A DNA stretch of 64,000 nucleotides from Dactylosporangium fulvum. GTDB taxonomy: Bacteria; Actinomycetota; Actinomycetes; Mycobacteriales; Micromonosporaceae. Shown here piece after piece: positions 48,203 through 57,468 of the stretch. How positions within the stretch are numbered: the first letter of the stretch is position 1; each line of letters starts with the position of its first letter. The stretch spans positions 3,620,501-3,684,500 of the forward strand of contig NZ_CP073720.1 in NCBI RefSeq assembly GCF_025137375.1, in the 5' to 3' direction. Below the pieces are notes generated by a model, which ran no database searches, was not told the DNA's origin, and saw nothing but the letters and a program-made list of their open reading frames with translations. Position numbers and translations under genes: made by a program.

Positions 48203-50802
48203 ACGTCAATCACCTCCACGTCAAGGATACGCCTGCCATGCTTGTCAACTCCATGGTCGGCAACAACCCGTCGGCGCTGACCGCGCGAAGCAAGCACTTC
48301 CGCCTCTTGCGGGATACCAGCGGGCACCGTGCCGTCGGGTGCGAAGTCCGACAGGCGCACCGCGCCCGTCCCCTTCGGCAGCAGAATCCGCATCACAACG
48401 CCGTTGTGAGCGAACTTCTCCGCGACCCGCCTGTCCGCGGACGTTGACGCGAACGCCAGATCGTCCCATTCGAGTCCGACGACATCGACACTGTTCCAGG
48501 CGGTGCCGAAAACGGTCGACGGATGGTTCACACCCCGATAGGCGATCATGTCCTGCGGCAGGCGCGACTCCCGCAGCGCGGCGTCGATACCGGCCACCTG
48601 GCGGACGAGTTCGTCCGCCTCGGGCTCGGTGCCGCGCAGATAACTGTTGATCGGCCCGTAGTAGGCGCCCCGATAGTCGTCGAGCGCCACAGCCGACTGG
48701 TACACCTGCGTGCTGGACCAGCCCGCCGGCGCCGGGTCCAGCATCCCGGCGCCGACCGGCAGCCGAACCGGAACCACCTCCAGCGCCGCCGACCCCTCCA
48801 GTGCGTTCGCAGCCGAGGCGTCGAACGCACGCTGCCGGTCCGCCTCCTGCCGTAGTCGCGGCAGCCGGTCGAGTAGTTGCTGCCGCCGCCGGATCAACAC
48901 GTCTGCGACGTGCGGCAGGCCGTGTTCGCCGGCGAGGCGGCGAATCTCCTCCGGCGACACGTTGCTGAGTTGCTCGACCGAGGCGACCATGTCGGCCCGG
49001 GGCATTCCGGTGAACAGCTTCGACGCCTGCGGTGCGGACGTCTTGTCCCGCAGTGTCATCCACTCGCTGACGCTGTCGCCGAACGCGGCACCTTTCGGTT
49101 CGCCCTGGGCCCGGTACAGCAGCGACCCACCGAGGTCGATCCGCCACGGTTTCCCGTCGGCACCGGTGACCACGTTGTCCATGGCGGCGCCGGCGACGTC
49201 CCAGTTGCCCAGCCATGCGTCGGTGGCGAACCCGGCCCGGATTTGGGCGAGGTAGGCGTCGTCGTCGAGCCTGATGCCGAGGTCGCTGGTGGCGCCGTCG
49301 ACGAGTCTCGACGCGGTGTGGTTGTCACCGGGTAGGCCGGGTGTTCCGGATCCGCGCACGACCTCGGGCGCGTCGACTCCAGTGGCCCGGTACAGCGCCG
49401 ACGACAGCGCTTCGTTCGCGGCATGCTCGGGCGACTTCTGGGCTTTCACGTACCAGCGGGACCCGTCGGGCGCCTCGAACACGCCGCCCGGGTTGGAGCC
49501 GCCCTGCTCGCCGACCTGCTTCAGCTGCGAGAAGTCGCCTGCGGCGATCCGTTCTGCCGGGGTCGGCTCTGCCTTCGCCTTCGGTGCGGGCTTCGGTTTG
49601 GCCGGCTGCTCCGGATTCGACGTGGTCTTGGTGTTCTTGGCGCTTTTGGTGTTCTTGTCGCCGAAGTCGGCGAGGAGCTTCTTGGCGATCGCGTCGCGGT
49701 CTTCGCCTCGCTTCAGTTCGATGCCGCGGGCCTTGGCGACCTTGCGGAGCTGCTCGCGGCTGTAGCCGTCCAGCGGGTGCTTGTCGCCGTGCTCCCCGCG
49801 CCGGTGGGCGGTAATCGAGTCCTTGACCCGGTCGACCATCGGCCGGAACTTCCCGCCGAGCGGATGCCCCTTCGGGTAGCGGGCCTGGCTCGGGTCGAAC
49901 ACCTCGACAAGTTCGGCGTCGAGTTCGCCGAGGGCGGCGAGGAGGATCAGTTCGTCGTCGCCGAGCGGCTCCGCGTCGACCACGTCGTCGGGGTGGACGG
50001 GCTCGAACCCGCCGGATTCGACGATCGTGACCTCGACGAGGGTTGCCGTCGGCGCAGTGCTGGCTTCGGCGTGGCGCTGGTTCGGCATGTGCCCGAAGTG
50101 GAGCTTGTACCAGGCGGAGGTGACCCGCTTCGCCCGCTCTGGATCAAGGTGTTTCCGCAGGTGGCGGAACAGTGCCGTCCACGGATGCTTCGAGAACGCC
50201 CACTTCTTCAGGCCCTTGCCGAACACCCACCAACGCTTCAACTGGTTGTCGCCGTCGGCCTCGACCAGCGACCAGTCGCCGTCCGGCCCGTCGTCCTGTT
50301 CACTGTCCTGCTCGTTGTTGCCGGCGAGCGGGATGTCGACGTTTTCGCCGGCGAACGCGATCCGCAGCCGGTCGAACCGGACTGGGCCGATCCGGTCTGC
50401 GAGATCTTCGAGCTGGTCGAAGGCGCCGTCGGGCGCGATCGTGATGTGCGGAAGCCAAGGCGCGTGCCGGTCGGCGGGCGGCAGTGCGATGGTCTCGACG
50501 AGGAAGTGGTGGACGGCGTCGAGCAGGTCACCGCCGACGACCAGCACCCGGCACGGTTCGTCGCTGCCGGGGTTGAACACGGCCGGGGCGAACGCCTGGC
50601 CCTCGATGGCGGGCAGCCCGTCAACGGCCTTCGTGACCGCGTCGACCAGCGCATGCCGGGTGTCGGCGTCGATCGTGTCGGCTTTGCCGAGGTACGCGAG
50701 CGTCAGGTGTAGTTCTTCGGCCGGCAGTCCGCCGTCGACAGCGAGCCGCGCGGCGTCCTGCTCGGCAGGGATGAGGGCGATCATTGCGCCGGTGTGCGCC
50801 AC
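48199..50802 (-). CDS. Multi-domain protein: 2H phosphoesterase, kinase-like domain, ADP-ribosyltransferase
   Basis: 867 residues, GTG 50802 with AAGGGGG upstream. Residues 1-150 form a 2H phosphoesterase with HLTL (32-35) and HITI (119-122). About 345-378 is a SAP/HeH-like DNA-binding helix pair (YSREQLRKVAKARGIELKRG). About 425-600 resembles a protein/lipid-kinase-type fold: YVKAQ (451-455), DAWLGNWD (528-535), MDNVV and RIDLGG (554-559). About 700-867 is an R-STS-ExE ADP-ribosyltransferase: AYRGV (754-758), FASTSA (784-789) and QEAEVL (832-837). Located right after the portal-MuF gene, it may be packaged and injected. All active-site motifs look intact. Confidence 0.8.
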   Translation of the reverse strand: MAHTGAMIALIPAEQDAARLAVDGGLPAEELHLTLAYLGKADTIDADTRHALVDAVTKAVDGLPAIEGQAFAPAVFNPGSDEPCRVLVVGGDLLDAVHHFLVETIALPPADRHAPWLPHITIAPDGAFDQLEDLADRIGPVRFDRLRIAFAGENVDIPLAGNNEQDSEQDDGPDGDWSLVEADGDNQLKRWWVFGKGLKKWAFSKHPWTALFRHLRKHLDPERAKRVTSAWYKLHFGHMPNQRHAEASTAPTATLVEVTIVESGGFEPVHPDDVVDAEPLGDDELILLAALGELDAELVEVFDPSQARYPKGHPLGGKFRPMVDRVKDSITAHRRGEHGDKHPLDGYSREQLRKVAKARGIELKRGEDRDAIAKKLLADFGDKNTKSAKNTKTTSNPEQPAKPKPAPKAKAEPTPAERIAAGDFSQLKQVGEQGGSNPGGVFEAPDGSRWYVKAQKSPEHAANEALSSALYRATGVDAPEVVRGSGTPGLPGDNHTASRLVDGATSDLGIRLDDDAYLAQIRAGFATDAWLGNWDVAGAAMDNVVTGADGKPWRIDLGGSLLYRAQGEPKGAAFGDSVSEWMTLRDKTSAPQASKLFTGMPRADMVASVEQLSNVSPEEIRRLAGEHGLPHVADVLIRRRQQLLDRLPRLRQEADRQRAFDASAANALEGSAALEVVPVRLPVGAGMLDPAPAGWSSTQVYQSAVALDDYRGAYYGPINSYLRGTEPEADELVRQVAGIDAALRESRLPQDMIAYRGVNHPSTVFGTAWNSVDVVGLEWDDLAFASTSADRRVAEKFAHNGVVMRILLPKGTGAVRLSDFAPDGTVPAGIPQEAEVLASRGQRRRVVADHGVDKHGRRILDVEVIDV

Positions 50803-50820
50803 GTCAGGCCCCCTTGCCGC

Positions 50821-53223
50821 TCAGGCCCAGACGCCGACGAGGTGGCCGCGGCAGCGTGATCTTCCCTGGCATGACCGATATCCGCCCACGCCCGGGTAGT
50901 CCTGCATCGCCTCGGCGAGCGTCGCGTACCGCTTGCCGTCGACGGCCTTGCATGTATCGCATGCGGCCCGGTCCTGGTGCTCGCTCGCCCGCAGTTCAAC
51001 CGGCGGGTGGGCGGCGAACACGGCCCGTCGGCCCTCGTGCTCGGCGGCCGACATTGCTGCCCGCACCTGCGCGGCGACGAGGCCACCCCCGGCGAGCGCG
51101 GCCAGGGCCATCTGTACAGCGGCAGCCACACCGGACGCCGGCGCGGCGAGCGCGGCCTGACCGGCGGCCGAGGCATACCCGGCGGCGATCAGCGCGACCA
51201 CCGCGGCGGCGACCTGCCGTAGCCGGTCCTCGTCGGGTTCCGGCGTCGAGTCGACGTCAGCGCCCTGCTCGGCGGCGTCTGCGACTGTTGCCGCGGCGGC
51301 CTGCCCGGCGAGCGGCGCCATCGCCTGCAGTAGCGCGTCGACGAGCGCCTGGATCGACGCCTTCGAGGCGGCCAGGCTCCCGAGCGCGGCCAGGTTGCCG
51401 GAACGGGCGGCTCGCTCGGCGCCGGCAGCGAGCTCGGCGACCAGCGGCGCGGCGAGCGCCGGCCATGCGGCCAGGAACGCGGCGACAGCCTGCTGCCACG
51501 CGTCGTCGTCCTGGTTGTTGTCCTCGCCGGTGCTGCGCTCGGCCTCTTGCAGTGCGGCACCGGCCGAGTCGTCACCGTCGCCGCCATCCGGGGCGGCAGG
51601 CTGCGGCGGGTCTGTGCCGGTCGCCCCATCAGTGCCGGGCTGCTGCTGCTGCCCGGGCTGGGACGGCCACAGGAACTCGCCGTCGTCGCCGGTCATGTCG
51701 GCGACGATCGTGTCGATGTCGCGGACGCCGAGCGCCGTCAGCAGCAGCCGCAGGATCACCTCAGGCGGCAGTACACCCGAGCCGGCGGCCTGCGTGACCG
51801 CCGCGACAACGTCCTTCTGGTTGACGTCGTCGAGGTCCGGGTAGTCGATGTCGATCGTCTGGTCGGTGTCGCCGGCCAGCTCGACCGTTTCGCGGTCCCG
51901 GAACTGATCCCGGCGGATCTTGCCCTTGAGTGCGCCGCGCGGCGCACGGACCGCCTCCGCGATCACATACCGGAGGATGCGCAGGTCAGCGGACCGCCAC
52001 ACCTCGCGGCGCTGCTGCATCGCCAACTCGGTCGGCTGGTCCAGCGTTTCAGCGACCGCCCGGGCGCCGGTCTGGCCAGGATCGCCGAGCAGCATCGTCA
52101 CCGGCAGATCGAGGGCGGCGGCGACCATCATCGCGAGCGGCCGCCCGGACTCGGAGTCGATCGTCGCACCCGACTTCGGGATCGCCTCGAGTGTCGCGTC
52201 GGGGCTCGTGACGACCATCTGGCCGACCTGCGACGGGTCTGTCGTGTCGGCGGTGCGCGGGTTGGCGGCGGTGACCGCGGCCCGGACCTGCCGTGCCTGC
52301 TTCGACCCGGCGGCGGTGGTCCGCCACGCGTACCGGGACAGTGCCGACATGAGCGTCGCCCACTGCTCCAAATAGGTTTTGTAGGCGCGGGCCCAGTTGA
52401 TCGCCGCGTACACGTCGGGGATGCCGTGCTGCCAGTGTTCTGGCCGGTTGACGTCGATGTGGAGGATCGGCGCATCCCAGGCGATGTCGACCGTGCCGAG
52501 CCGCTTCGCCCGGGTGGCAGGCCGGTAGCCGACCGCGGGGTGGAGCCGCTCCCGCTGAACCTGCTCAGGGACCGACTGGCCGTCCCGGTAGGTGGTTTCG
52601 ACCCAGACGCGCCGGTACAGCCACGGCTCGGTGCGATCCTCAGGGTTGCAGATGATCTCGGTGATTTCGTCGGCGAGCACGACCCGGATCTGCACCTCGC
52701 CGGTCAGCGGCCTCGTGAACAGGGCCGCGTACAGCTCCCCGTCGGTGCCGAGCGCCCGTTCGTGACGGTCCCGGGATGCGGCGCTGAACCAGGCCCGCTG
52801 GTTGCCCTCGTCGTCGATGAAGGCGGAGACGACGGCCTGGACGTCCTGCTCGCCGTCCCCGGCGCCGTTCGCCCGGGCGGTGATCTGCACACCCTGCCCG
52901 TGGACGTAGGCAGAGCGGAGACTGAGCCCTCGTTTCAGTAGAGGGTTAGAGATCGATGCCAGTCGACAGACCGCCCGCATCTGCCGACGGCCATCGTCAG
53001 TAAATTCCTGCTCGGTTAGTACCGCGAACCGCTGCCAGCCCGGGTCGTACAGCCTCTGCTCCAGCTCCGACGTCGACTCCCGCAGCGGTGTGCTGTCCTG
53101 CAGGCGCCTCTCCGCAAGCTCGTAGTTCCGGGCGGCCATGACCAACTGGGCGCGGGCGTCGACTTCGGCGAACTGGGTGGTGACGGTCCGGCGCCGGTTA
53201 CGGGAGCGGCCCAACGTCGACAC
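50821..53223 (-). CDS. Portal protein fused to MuF-type head morphogenesis domain
   Basis: 800 residues from GTG 53223, nine bases after the terminase stop. The N-terminal about 500 residues form the portal (YDPGWQRFAVLTEQEFTDDGRRQMRAV, HIDVNRPEHWQHGIPDVYAAINW). An acidic/Gln linker follows, then Ala-rich helices and a C-terminal MuF motif with CDTCKAVDGKRYATL and GYRSCQGRSRC. In most phages portal and MuF are separate genes. Confidence 0.88.
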   Translation of the reverse strand: MSTLGRSRNRRRTVTTQFAEVDARAQLVMAARNYELAERRLQDSTPLRESTSELEQRLYDPGWQRFAVLTEQEFTDDGRRQMRAVCRLASISNPLLKRGLSLRSAYVHGQGVQITARANGAGDGEQDVQAVVSAFIDDEGNQRAWFSAASRDRHERALGTDGELYAALFTRPLTGEVQIRVVLADEITEIICNPEDRTEPWLYRRVWVETTYRDGQSVPEQVQRERLHPAVGYRPATRAKRLGTVDIAWDAPILHIDVNRPEHWQHGIPDVYAAINWARAYKTYLEQWATLMSALSRYAWRTTAAGSKQARQVRAAVTAANPRTADTTDPSQVGQMVVTSPDATLEAIPKSGATIDSESGRPLAMMVAAALDLPVTMLLGDPGQTGARAVAETLDQPTELAMQQRREVWRSADLRILRYVIAEAVRAPRGALKGKIRRDQFRDRETVELAGDTDQTIDIDYPDLDDVNQKDVVAAVTQAAGSGVLPPEVILRLLLTALGVRDIDTIVADMTGDDGEFLWPSQPGQQQQPGTDGATGTDPPQPAAPDGGDGDDSAGAALQEAERSTGEDNNQDDDAWQQAVAAFLAAWPALAAPLVAELAAGAERAARSGNLAALGSLAASKASIQALVDALLQAMAPLAGQAAAATVADAAEQGADVDSTPEPDEDRLRQVAAAVVALIAAGYASAAGQAALAAPASGVAAAVQMALAALAGGGLVAAQVRAAMSAAEHEGRRAVFAAHPPVELRASEHQDRAACDTCKAVDGKRYATLAEAMQDYPGVGGYRSCQGRSRCRGHLVGVWA

Positions 53224-53231
53224 CCCCGGGA

Positions 53232-54710
53232 TCAGTACAGGGAGATCGATCCCTCGGCGTCGGCTTGATCTTCGTCTTCGTAAACCTCGTCGGCCGGCAC
53301 GGCCACGCCGGCGACCGCGGTCAACATCAGCGAGTCGCCCTTGTCCGGCGACGGCAAGCCGCGGCGCCGCATCTCGTCCTTCGACTCGATGATGATCTGG
53401 CCCCGGGACGTGTACTTGTACTTGATCGATCCGATCTGCGCGGCGAGCTCGTCGTCGTCCGGGTCGAGGTCCATGTCCCCGGCTTCGAAGCGCTCGCGGA
53501 GGCCCCACCACCACTCGGCCCGCGCGTTCGCAAAATGCTCGGAGTCGCGTGCCGCCGCGCCGGACTGCATGTCGACGACGTCGTGGCCGAGCTCGACCAG
53601 GCGGTCCACGACGCCGGCGCCGACACCGACACCGTCGACCCGGATCTCGTCGACCGCGTGCTCAGCTTTCGCGGCGAGCACCTGGCCGGTGGTAGCCATC
53701 GTGTCCTGCTTGCCGAAGTCGCCGACGATCCGGGCGACCGGGCCGCGGCGCAGGCAGAAGATGGTGCGGTCGGAGCCGTAGCGGGCGACGTCGACGCCAA
53801 GGATTGCATGCGGCCCAGGGTCGAGGTTGCGGCGCTGGGCGGCTTCGATGAGCAGCGGCGAGATGAGGGTGTCGGTGCCGAGGTCGGGGAACCTGCCGAG
53901 CACCTTCGAGATGTAGCGGGGGCTGTCGACGCCCCAGCGTTTCTTGTCCTCGACCCAGTCGGGGGAGAGCATGAGCGGCCGGAGTTCGGCGGGGATGTCC
54001 TCGCCGGACAGGTTTGGGGTGTCGAACGCTGAGACGTGGATGACGTTCCAGCCGGACCCGGGCTTGCAGATGTCGCCGAACTCGGTGTTGGGATCGTCGG
54101 GGTTGCCGATGGCAAGGATGTGGACGTCCTCACCGGTGGTGATGGCTTCGATGGCGGTCCACAGTTGGCGGGGCACGCCACACGCTTCGTCGATGATCAC
54201 CAGCATGTGTTTGTGGTGGACACCTTGGAAGCCGTGCTGGTCGGTGTCGGCGGGCTTGCGGCCCCAGCCGACGAGGGTGCCGTCGTCGAGCTTCCACTGG
54301 TCGGAGCCGAGGACTCGGCCGGGGAGCGGGTTACCGCGGGCGGCGGCAACCTTGGCCGCTTTGCGGATCTCCTCCCACAGCAGGGCGTGTACCTGCGCAT
54401 AGGTGGGGGCAGTGGAGACGATGAAGCCGTCGTCGTGGCCGTAGGTGTCGATGAACCAGGCGGCGACGCGGGAGGCGATCCGGGTCTTCCCGGCGTTGTG
54501 GCAGCTTGGTACGGCGGTCTTCTTGTTGACGACGACCGACTCGGCGATCTCGCGTTGTTTCGACCACAGGAACTCGCCGAGCTTGTCCTGCACCCACGCA
54601 ACGGGGTCGGTGAGGTACGGGCTGGGCGGTTTCGGCTGGAACGCCTCGGCGAGCTTCTGCAGGGCCAACCGCTCGAGCGGCGACAGCTGCGGCGCGATCG
54701 TCACCGTCAC
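53232..54710 (-). CDS. terL: Terminase large subunit
   Basis: 492 residues from GTG 54710. Walker A-like SCHNAGKTR (69-77) and Walker B MLVIIDEA (169-176) mark the ATPase. A nuclease domain (about 300-470) begins ILGVDVARYGSDRT. Drives DNA packaging at the portal. Overlaps the 82-residue gene upstream. Confidence 0.95.
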   Translation of the reverse strand: MTVTIAPQLSPLERLALQKLAEAFQPKPPSPYLTDPVAWVQDKLGEFLWSKQREIAESVVVNKKTAVPSCHNAGKTRIASRVAAWFIDTYGHDDGFIVSTAPTYAQVHALLWEEIRKAAKVAAARGNPLPGRVLGSDQWKLDDGTLVGWGRKPADTDQHGFQGVHHKHMLVIIDEACGVPRQLWTAIEAITTGEDVHILAIGNPDDPNTEFGDICKPGSGWNVIHVSAFDTPNLSGEDIPAELRPLMLSPDWVEDKKRWGVDSPRYISKVLGRFPDLGTDTLISPLLIEAAQRRNLDPGPHAILGVDVARYGSDRTIFCLRRGPVARIVGDFGKQDTMATTGQVLAAKAEHAVDEIRVDGVGVGAGVVDRLVELGHDVVDMQSGAAARDSEHFANARAEWWWGLRERFEAGDMDLDPDDDELAAQIGSIKYKYTSRGQIIIESKDEMRRRGLPSPDKGDSLMLTAVAGVAVPADEVYEDEDQADAEGSISLY

Positions 54711-54955
54711 CCCCGGGAAATGGGCCCGCCGCCGATGCCTTCCCGGTAGGCGATGTACGCGACCTGCAGCGCTTGGGTGCCGACCCGGCCGCGGAGGTAG
54801 TTGAGGATGTGACCGCTGCCCATGTGGGCGATGCCGTCGAGGACTGCGCGGTCGCCGGCGGACAGGGTGCCGGCGGCGATGTAGGCGTCGATGCCTTCGT
54901 CGAGGTCGGGTACGCCGTGGTGTTGGCAGGCGGAGCGGAGCGCTTCGAGGATCAC
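54707..54955 (-). CDS. Small protein upstream of terminase (82 aa), possible terminase partner
   Basis: GTG 54955; overlaps the terminase start by four bases. Helical, with DEGIDAYIAAGTLSAGDRAVLDGIA. Position fits a terminase small subunit, but no HTH is seen and the 262-residue protein at 61221 is another candidate. Confidence 0.55.
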   Translation of the reverse strand: MILEALRSACQHHGVPDLDEGIDAYIAAGTLSAGDRAVLDGIAHMGSGHILNYLRGRVGTQALQVAYIAYREGIGGGPISRG

Positions 54956-55005
54956 GTGCTGCCTTGCTTTTGTGGGCGCGCCCTGGTGAACGGTGGTGCC
55001 GGGGT

Positions 55006-55047
55006 CGGGCCCTGCCGGGACTCTGGGGGAGGGAACGGCAGGGCCCG
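55006..55047 (-). terminator. Hairpin upstream of terminase operon
   Basis: Perfect 12-base arms CGGGCCCTGCCG (55006-55017) and CGGCAGGGCCCG (55036-55047). Found between the 99-residue gene and the terminase genes; no T-run. Confidence 0.45.
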
Positions 55048-55055
55048 CCCGGGGG

Positions 55056-55355
55056 TCAGACGGCCGGCTGCTCGGGCTCGGCCGGGGTGTCGGAGCCGTC
55101 GGCGTCGCCGATCTCGGCGTGCTTCGCCGCGACCAGCGACTTGATCGAGTCGAACGTGGACTGCGCCTCAGGGCTGAAGTCCTCGGTCTGGGCGTTGAGC
55201 TGGTCGAGCTTGGCGTCGACGTCGGCGAAGAACGCGTCGAGGTCGTCCTTGAGGGCCGTGAGCTGTTCGTTCTGGGTGGCCATGAGGCGCTCCATTCGGT
55301 AGGCGATCCAGCCGACCCCGGCGAGGGCGGCGGCGGTCAGCACGGTGCGGAGCAT
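55056..55355 (-). CDS. Membrane-anchored coiled-coil phage protein (99 aa)
   Basis: N-terminal TM (LRTVLTAAALAGVGWIAY) followed by a coiled coil (about 28-60) and an acidic tail. First gene after a hairpin-rich intergenic stretch and therefore probably the first gene of the late operon. Confidence 0.65.
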   Translation of the reverse strand: MLRTVLTAAALAGVGWIAYRMERLMATQNEQLTALKDDLDAFFADVDAKLDQLNAQTEDFSPEAQSTFDSIKSLVAAKHAEIGDADGSDTPAEPEQPAV

Positions 55356-55710
55356 GTGGTCGATCCTTTATGGGGAGGTGGCGGGCCCGGCCCGACTTGC
55401 ACGGGCTGCACTCGCGGGGTGTCACTGCCGCTCCCGGGCGGTCAGGCCTGACCCGAGGTTTGGCGGGCCCACGCTTCGACGTTTGATGGCGCGGACCCGT
55501 CTACCCCTCAGAGACGGGTCCGCACCGTCCGGCACATCGCGGCCGACCAAGCCCCCGAGGCAGGCCGGCCAGCGGAATCCGGAGCAACAAAAACGCCGCC
55601 CCAAATTGGGTGCGGCGTACTGCGAAGACACCAAGGTCCACGCTGCGCCGAGTGTGACAGGCGCCCCGGTGATCGTCAAGTTTCGTCACCGGGGCGTGTC
55701 GTTAGGCCGG
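55356..55710. other. Intergenic region with several hairpins
   Basis: This 355-base stretch has no convincing gene. Perfect inverted repeats: GCGGACCCGTCT/AGACGGGTCCGC (55491-55502/55512-55523), CGCCCCGGTGA/TCACCGGGGCG (55662-55672/55686-55696), and ACGCCGC/GCGGCGT near 55590-55620. They likely end the early/middle transcript and precede the late promoter; a small RNA is also possible. Confidence 0.5.
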
Positions 55711-56715
55711 TCAGGCGCTCATTTTGCGGCGCACCCCGGCTGGCGGCCCCCAGATCCGCTCGGCGTAGGCAACGACCTCGACAAGGTCGTATAGCACCCG
55801 GTTGCGGCTGTCGCGCTTCGCGCGTGTCTTGCCCGGATAGACCGGGTCGGGCTCCTCAACCGCCCCGATCTTGCCACGTGACGCCCACTGCCGTACCGCA
55901 GCCGGGTCGACCGGCCGCATCCACTTCACGGCCAGGTGCGCGGCCAGCGCGTACGCGTCCACGTGCGCAGCCGTATCGCCGACGATCCACCGCTGCCACT
56001 GCTCGACGGTCTCCTGTGTGTCGCAGCCCTCGCAGGCGATCAGCGCCTGGTCCGGGTACTGGTAGAGCCGCGTGTCGCACACCGACTCGTTGCCGTCGAG
56101 GTCAGTGAGGATCATCGGGCAGTCGCCGACGTACAGCCGGTCGGCGCCGACTGGGTAGGCCATGGCGCGCAGCCGGCCGTCGCCGGCGAGCTGGCGCAGG
56201 TTCGTGGCGCAGGTGGCGGCGTTGCGGTGGGCGGCGAGCCATTCGTGGTGCCGGCCGACGAACAGAGCGAGCCGGCCGAGGTCTCCGGTGGTGCGGTACA
56301 GGAGGCGTGGCGGGCCGATGAAGCCTGCGGGAAGCTGCTGCAGGTACGGCTCACGGGGCAGGGTGACACCACGCTGCCCCGTGATGACCTTGACGGTGAC
56401 GGTGAGAACCAGCCGGATCGCATCCCGGGCTTCCATGACCTCGTCGCGGGGGACCGCCGGGCCGCCGCCGGTGCCGGTGGTTTTCTCGCCGTTGGCGCCG
56501 CCGCCGATGAGGGCGGTTTCGAGGTCGCGGTGGAGGATGGCGAGCCGGGCGGCGTCCTGCCGGATGCGGGCGGTGCACACCTGGCAGAGGCGGAGTCCGT
56601 CGGCGGCCCATCGGGGCAGGCAGCCCCAGCACTGCTGCGGGTTGTCGCAGGCGTCGGTGTGGTGGTTGCGGATGGCGCAGTGTGGGGCGGCGCACAGAGG
56701 ACGGGGGTTCGGCAT
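55711..56715 (-). CDS. Zinc-ribbon and HTH protein of actinophage type (334 aa)
   Basis: N-terminal Cys/His cluster (CAAPHCAIRNHHTDACDNPQQC and later CQVC) is a multi-zinc region. A second Cys pair (about 235-255: CDTRLY...CEGC) follows, and a C-terminal HTH with AVRQWASRGKIGAVEEPDPVYPG, an excisionase/MerR-like DNA-binding end. Such proteins recur before terminase genes in actinophages. Possibly a late regulator. Confidence 0.75.
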   Translation of the reverse strand: MPNPRPLCAAPHCAIRNHHTDACDNPQQCWGCLPRWAADGLRLCQVCTARIRQDAARLAILHRDLETALIGGGANGEKTTGTGGGPAVPRDEVMEARDAIRLVLTVTVKVITGQRGVTLPREPYLQQLPAGFIGPPRLLYRTTGDLGRLALFVGRHHEWLAAHRNAATCATNLRQLAGDGRLRAMAYPVGADRLYVGDCPMILTDLDGNESVCDTRLYQYPDQALIACEGCDTQETVEQWQRWIVGDTAAHVDAYALAAHLAVKWMRPVDPAAVRQWASRGKIGAVEEPDPVYPGKTRAKRDSRNRVLYDLVEVVAYAERIWGPPAGVRRKMSA

Positions 56716-56819
56716 TTATGGCTCCGTTCGCGCAGCTCATGGCTATGATCGCGGCACGGGCCACCTGGCAGGGCGGGTCGTGGGCGGCGCCCGGCGGGCA
56801 GGTCGGGCGCCGTCAGCTT

Positions 56820-57173
56820 TCAGGCGTCGGCGTAGCGTTCAGCGACGATCCGGAGCCGCTGACCGTCGTCGACGGGCTCGGCGGAGGCGATGACGAACCC
56901 GGGCCGGGCGGGCATGACCTCGACGTCGGCGACGTGCATGGCGAGGCTGCATGACCGTCCGATGAACCCGGACAGGTCGGCCCGGTCCCAGCGGAATCCG
57001 GTCGGTGCACCTTCGGGGATGGGGATGAACCACAGCCAGCGTTCGACTGGCTGCCGGGGCGCCTCGGTGAAGGTGAGACCGCCGTCGGTGACGTAGCCGA
57101 GGTGAGGCCATTCGGCGGTGGCTGGTGCGCCGACCGGGCCGACCAGCACCTGGCCATCGTTCGCGGTGATCAC
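56820..57173 (-). CDS. Hypothetical beta-rich phage protein (117 aa)
   Basis: GTG 57173 chosen for the GAGGA upstream. WLWFIPIPEGAPTGFRWDRADL in the middle; ends VAERYADA. No domain recognised. One of about twenty small early/middle genes. Confidence 0.6.
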   Translation of the reverse strand: MITANDGQVLVGPVGAPATAEWPHLGYVTDGGLTFTEAPRQPVERWLWFIPIPEGAPTGFRWDRADLSGFIGRSCSLAMHVADVEVMPARPGFVIASAEPVDDGQRLRIVAERYADA

Positions 57174-57225
57174 GTCGATCCTCCTCGGTCGTCTCCGGGT
57201 TCGGGCTGGACACCCTCCGGGTTGA

Positions 57226-57468
57226 TCATTTGACCCACCCTCCTGATCCGTCACAGTTCGGGCAGTTCACCCACGCGTCGGCCACGTGATCCATCCAGCC
57301 CTCGTCGCCCTGACAATCCGGGCACTCGACCCACTCGCCTTCGGGCTGGTCGAGCGGCGGCAGGCTGCCGAGCGGGACGAGCGCGCACAGTTCGTCGCGG
57401 GCGTGGTTGCCGGCCGGGCAGCAGTCGGCGTCGGCCGTGCCGTCCGGGCGGTGGATGAGGGCGGTCAC
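57226..57468 (-). CDS. DnaJ-type zinc-ribbon protein (80 aa)
   Basis: GTG 57468. Two CxxCxGxxG-like elements (CPDCQGDEGW and CPNCDGSGGW) near the C-terminus resemble half of a DnaJ zinc centre. Start overlaps the next gene's stop by GTGA. Possibly a small chaperone or nucleic-acid-binding adaptor. Confidence 0.65.
   Translation of the reverse strand: MTALIHRPDGTADADCCPAGNHARDELCALVPLGSLPPLDQPEGEWVECPDCQGDEGWMDHVADAWVNCPNCDGSGGWVK

Noticed and set aside
51547..52941. 464-codon plus-strand frame across the portal gene
   Set aside because: Shadow of portal-MuF; no motifs.
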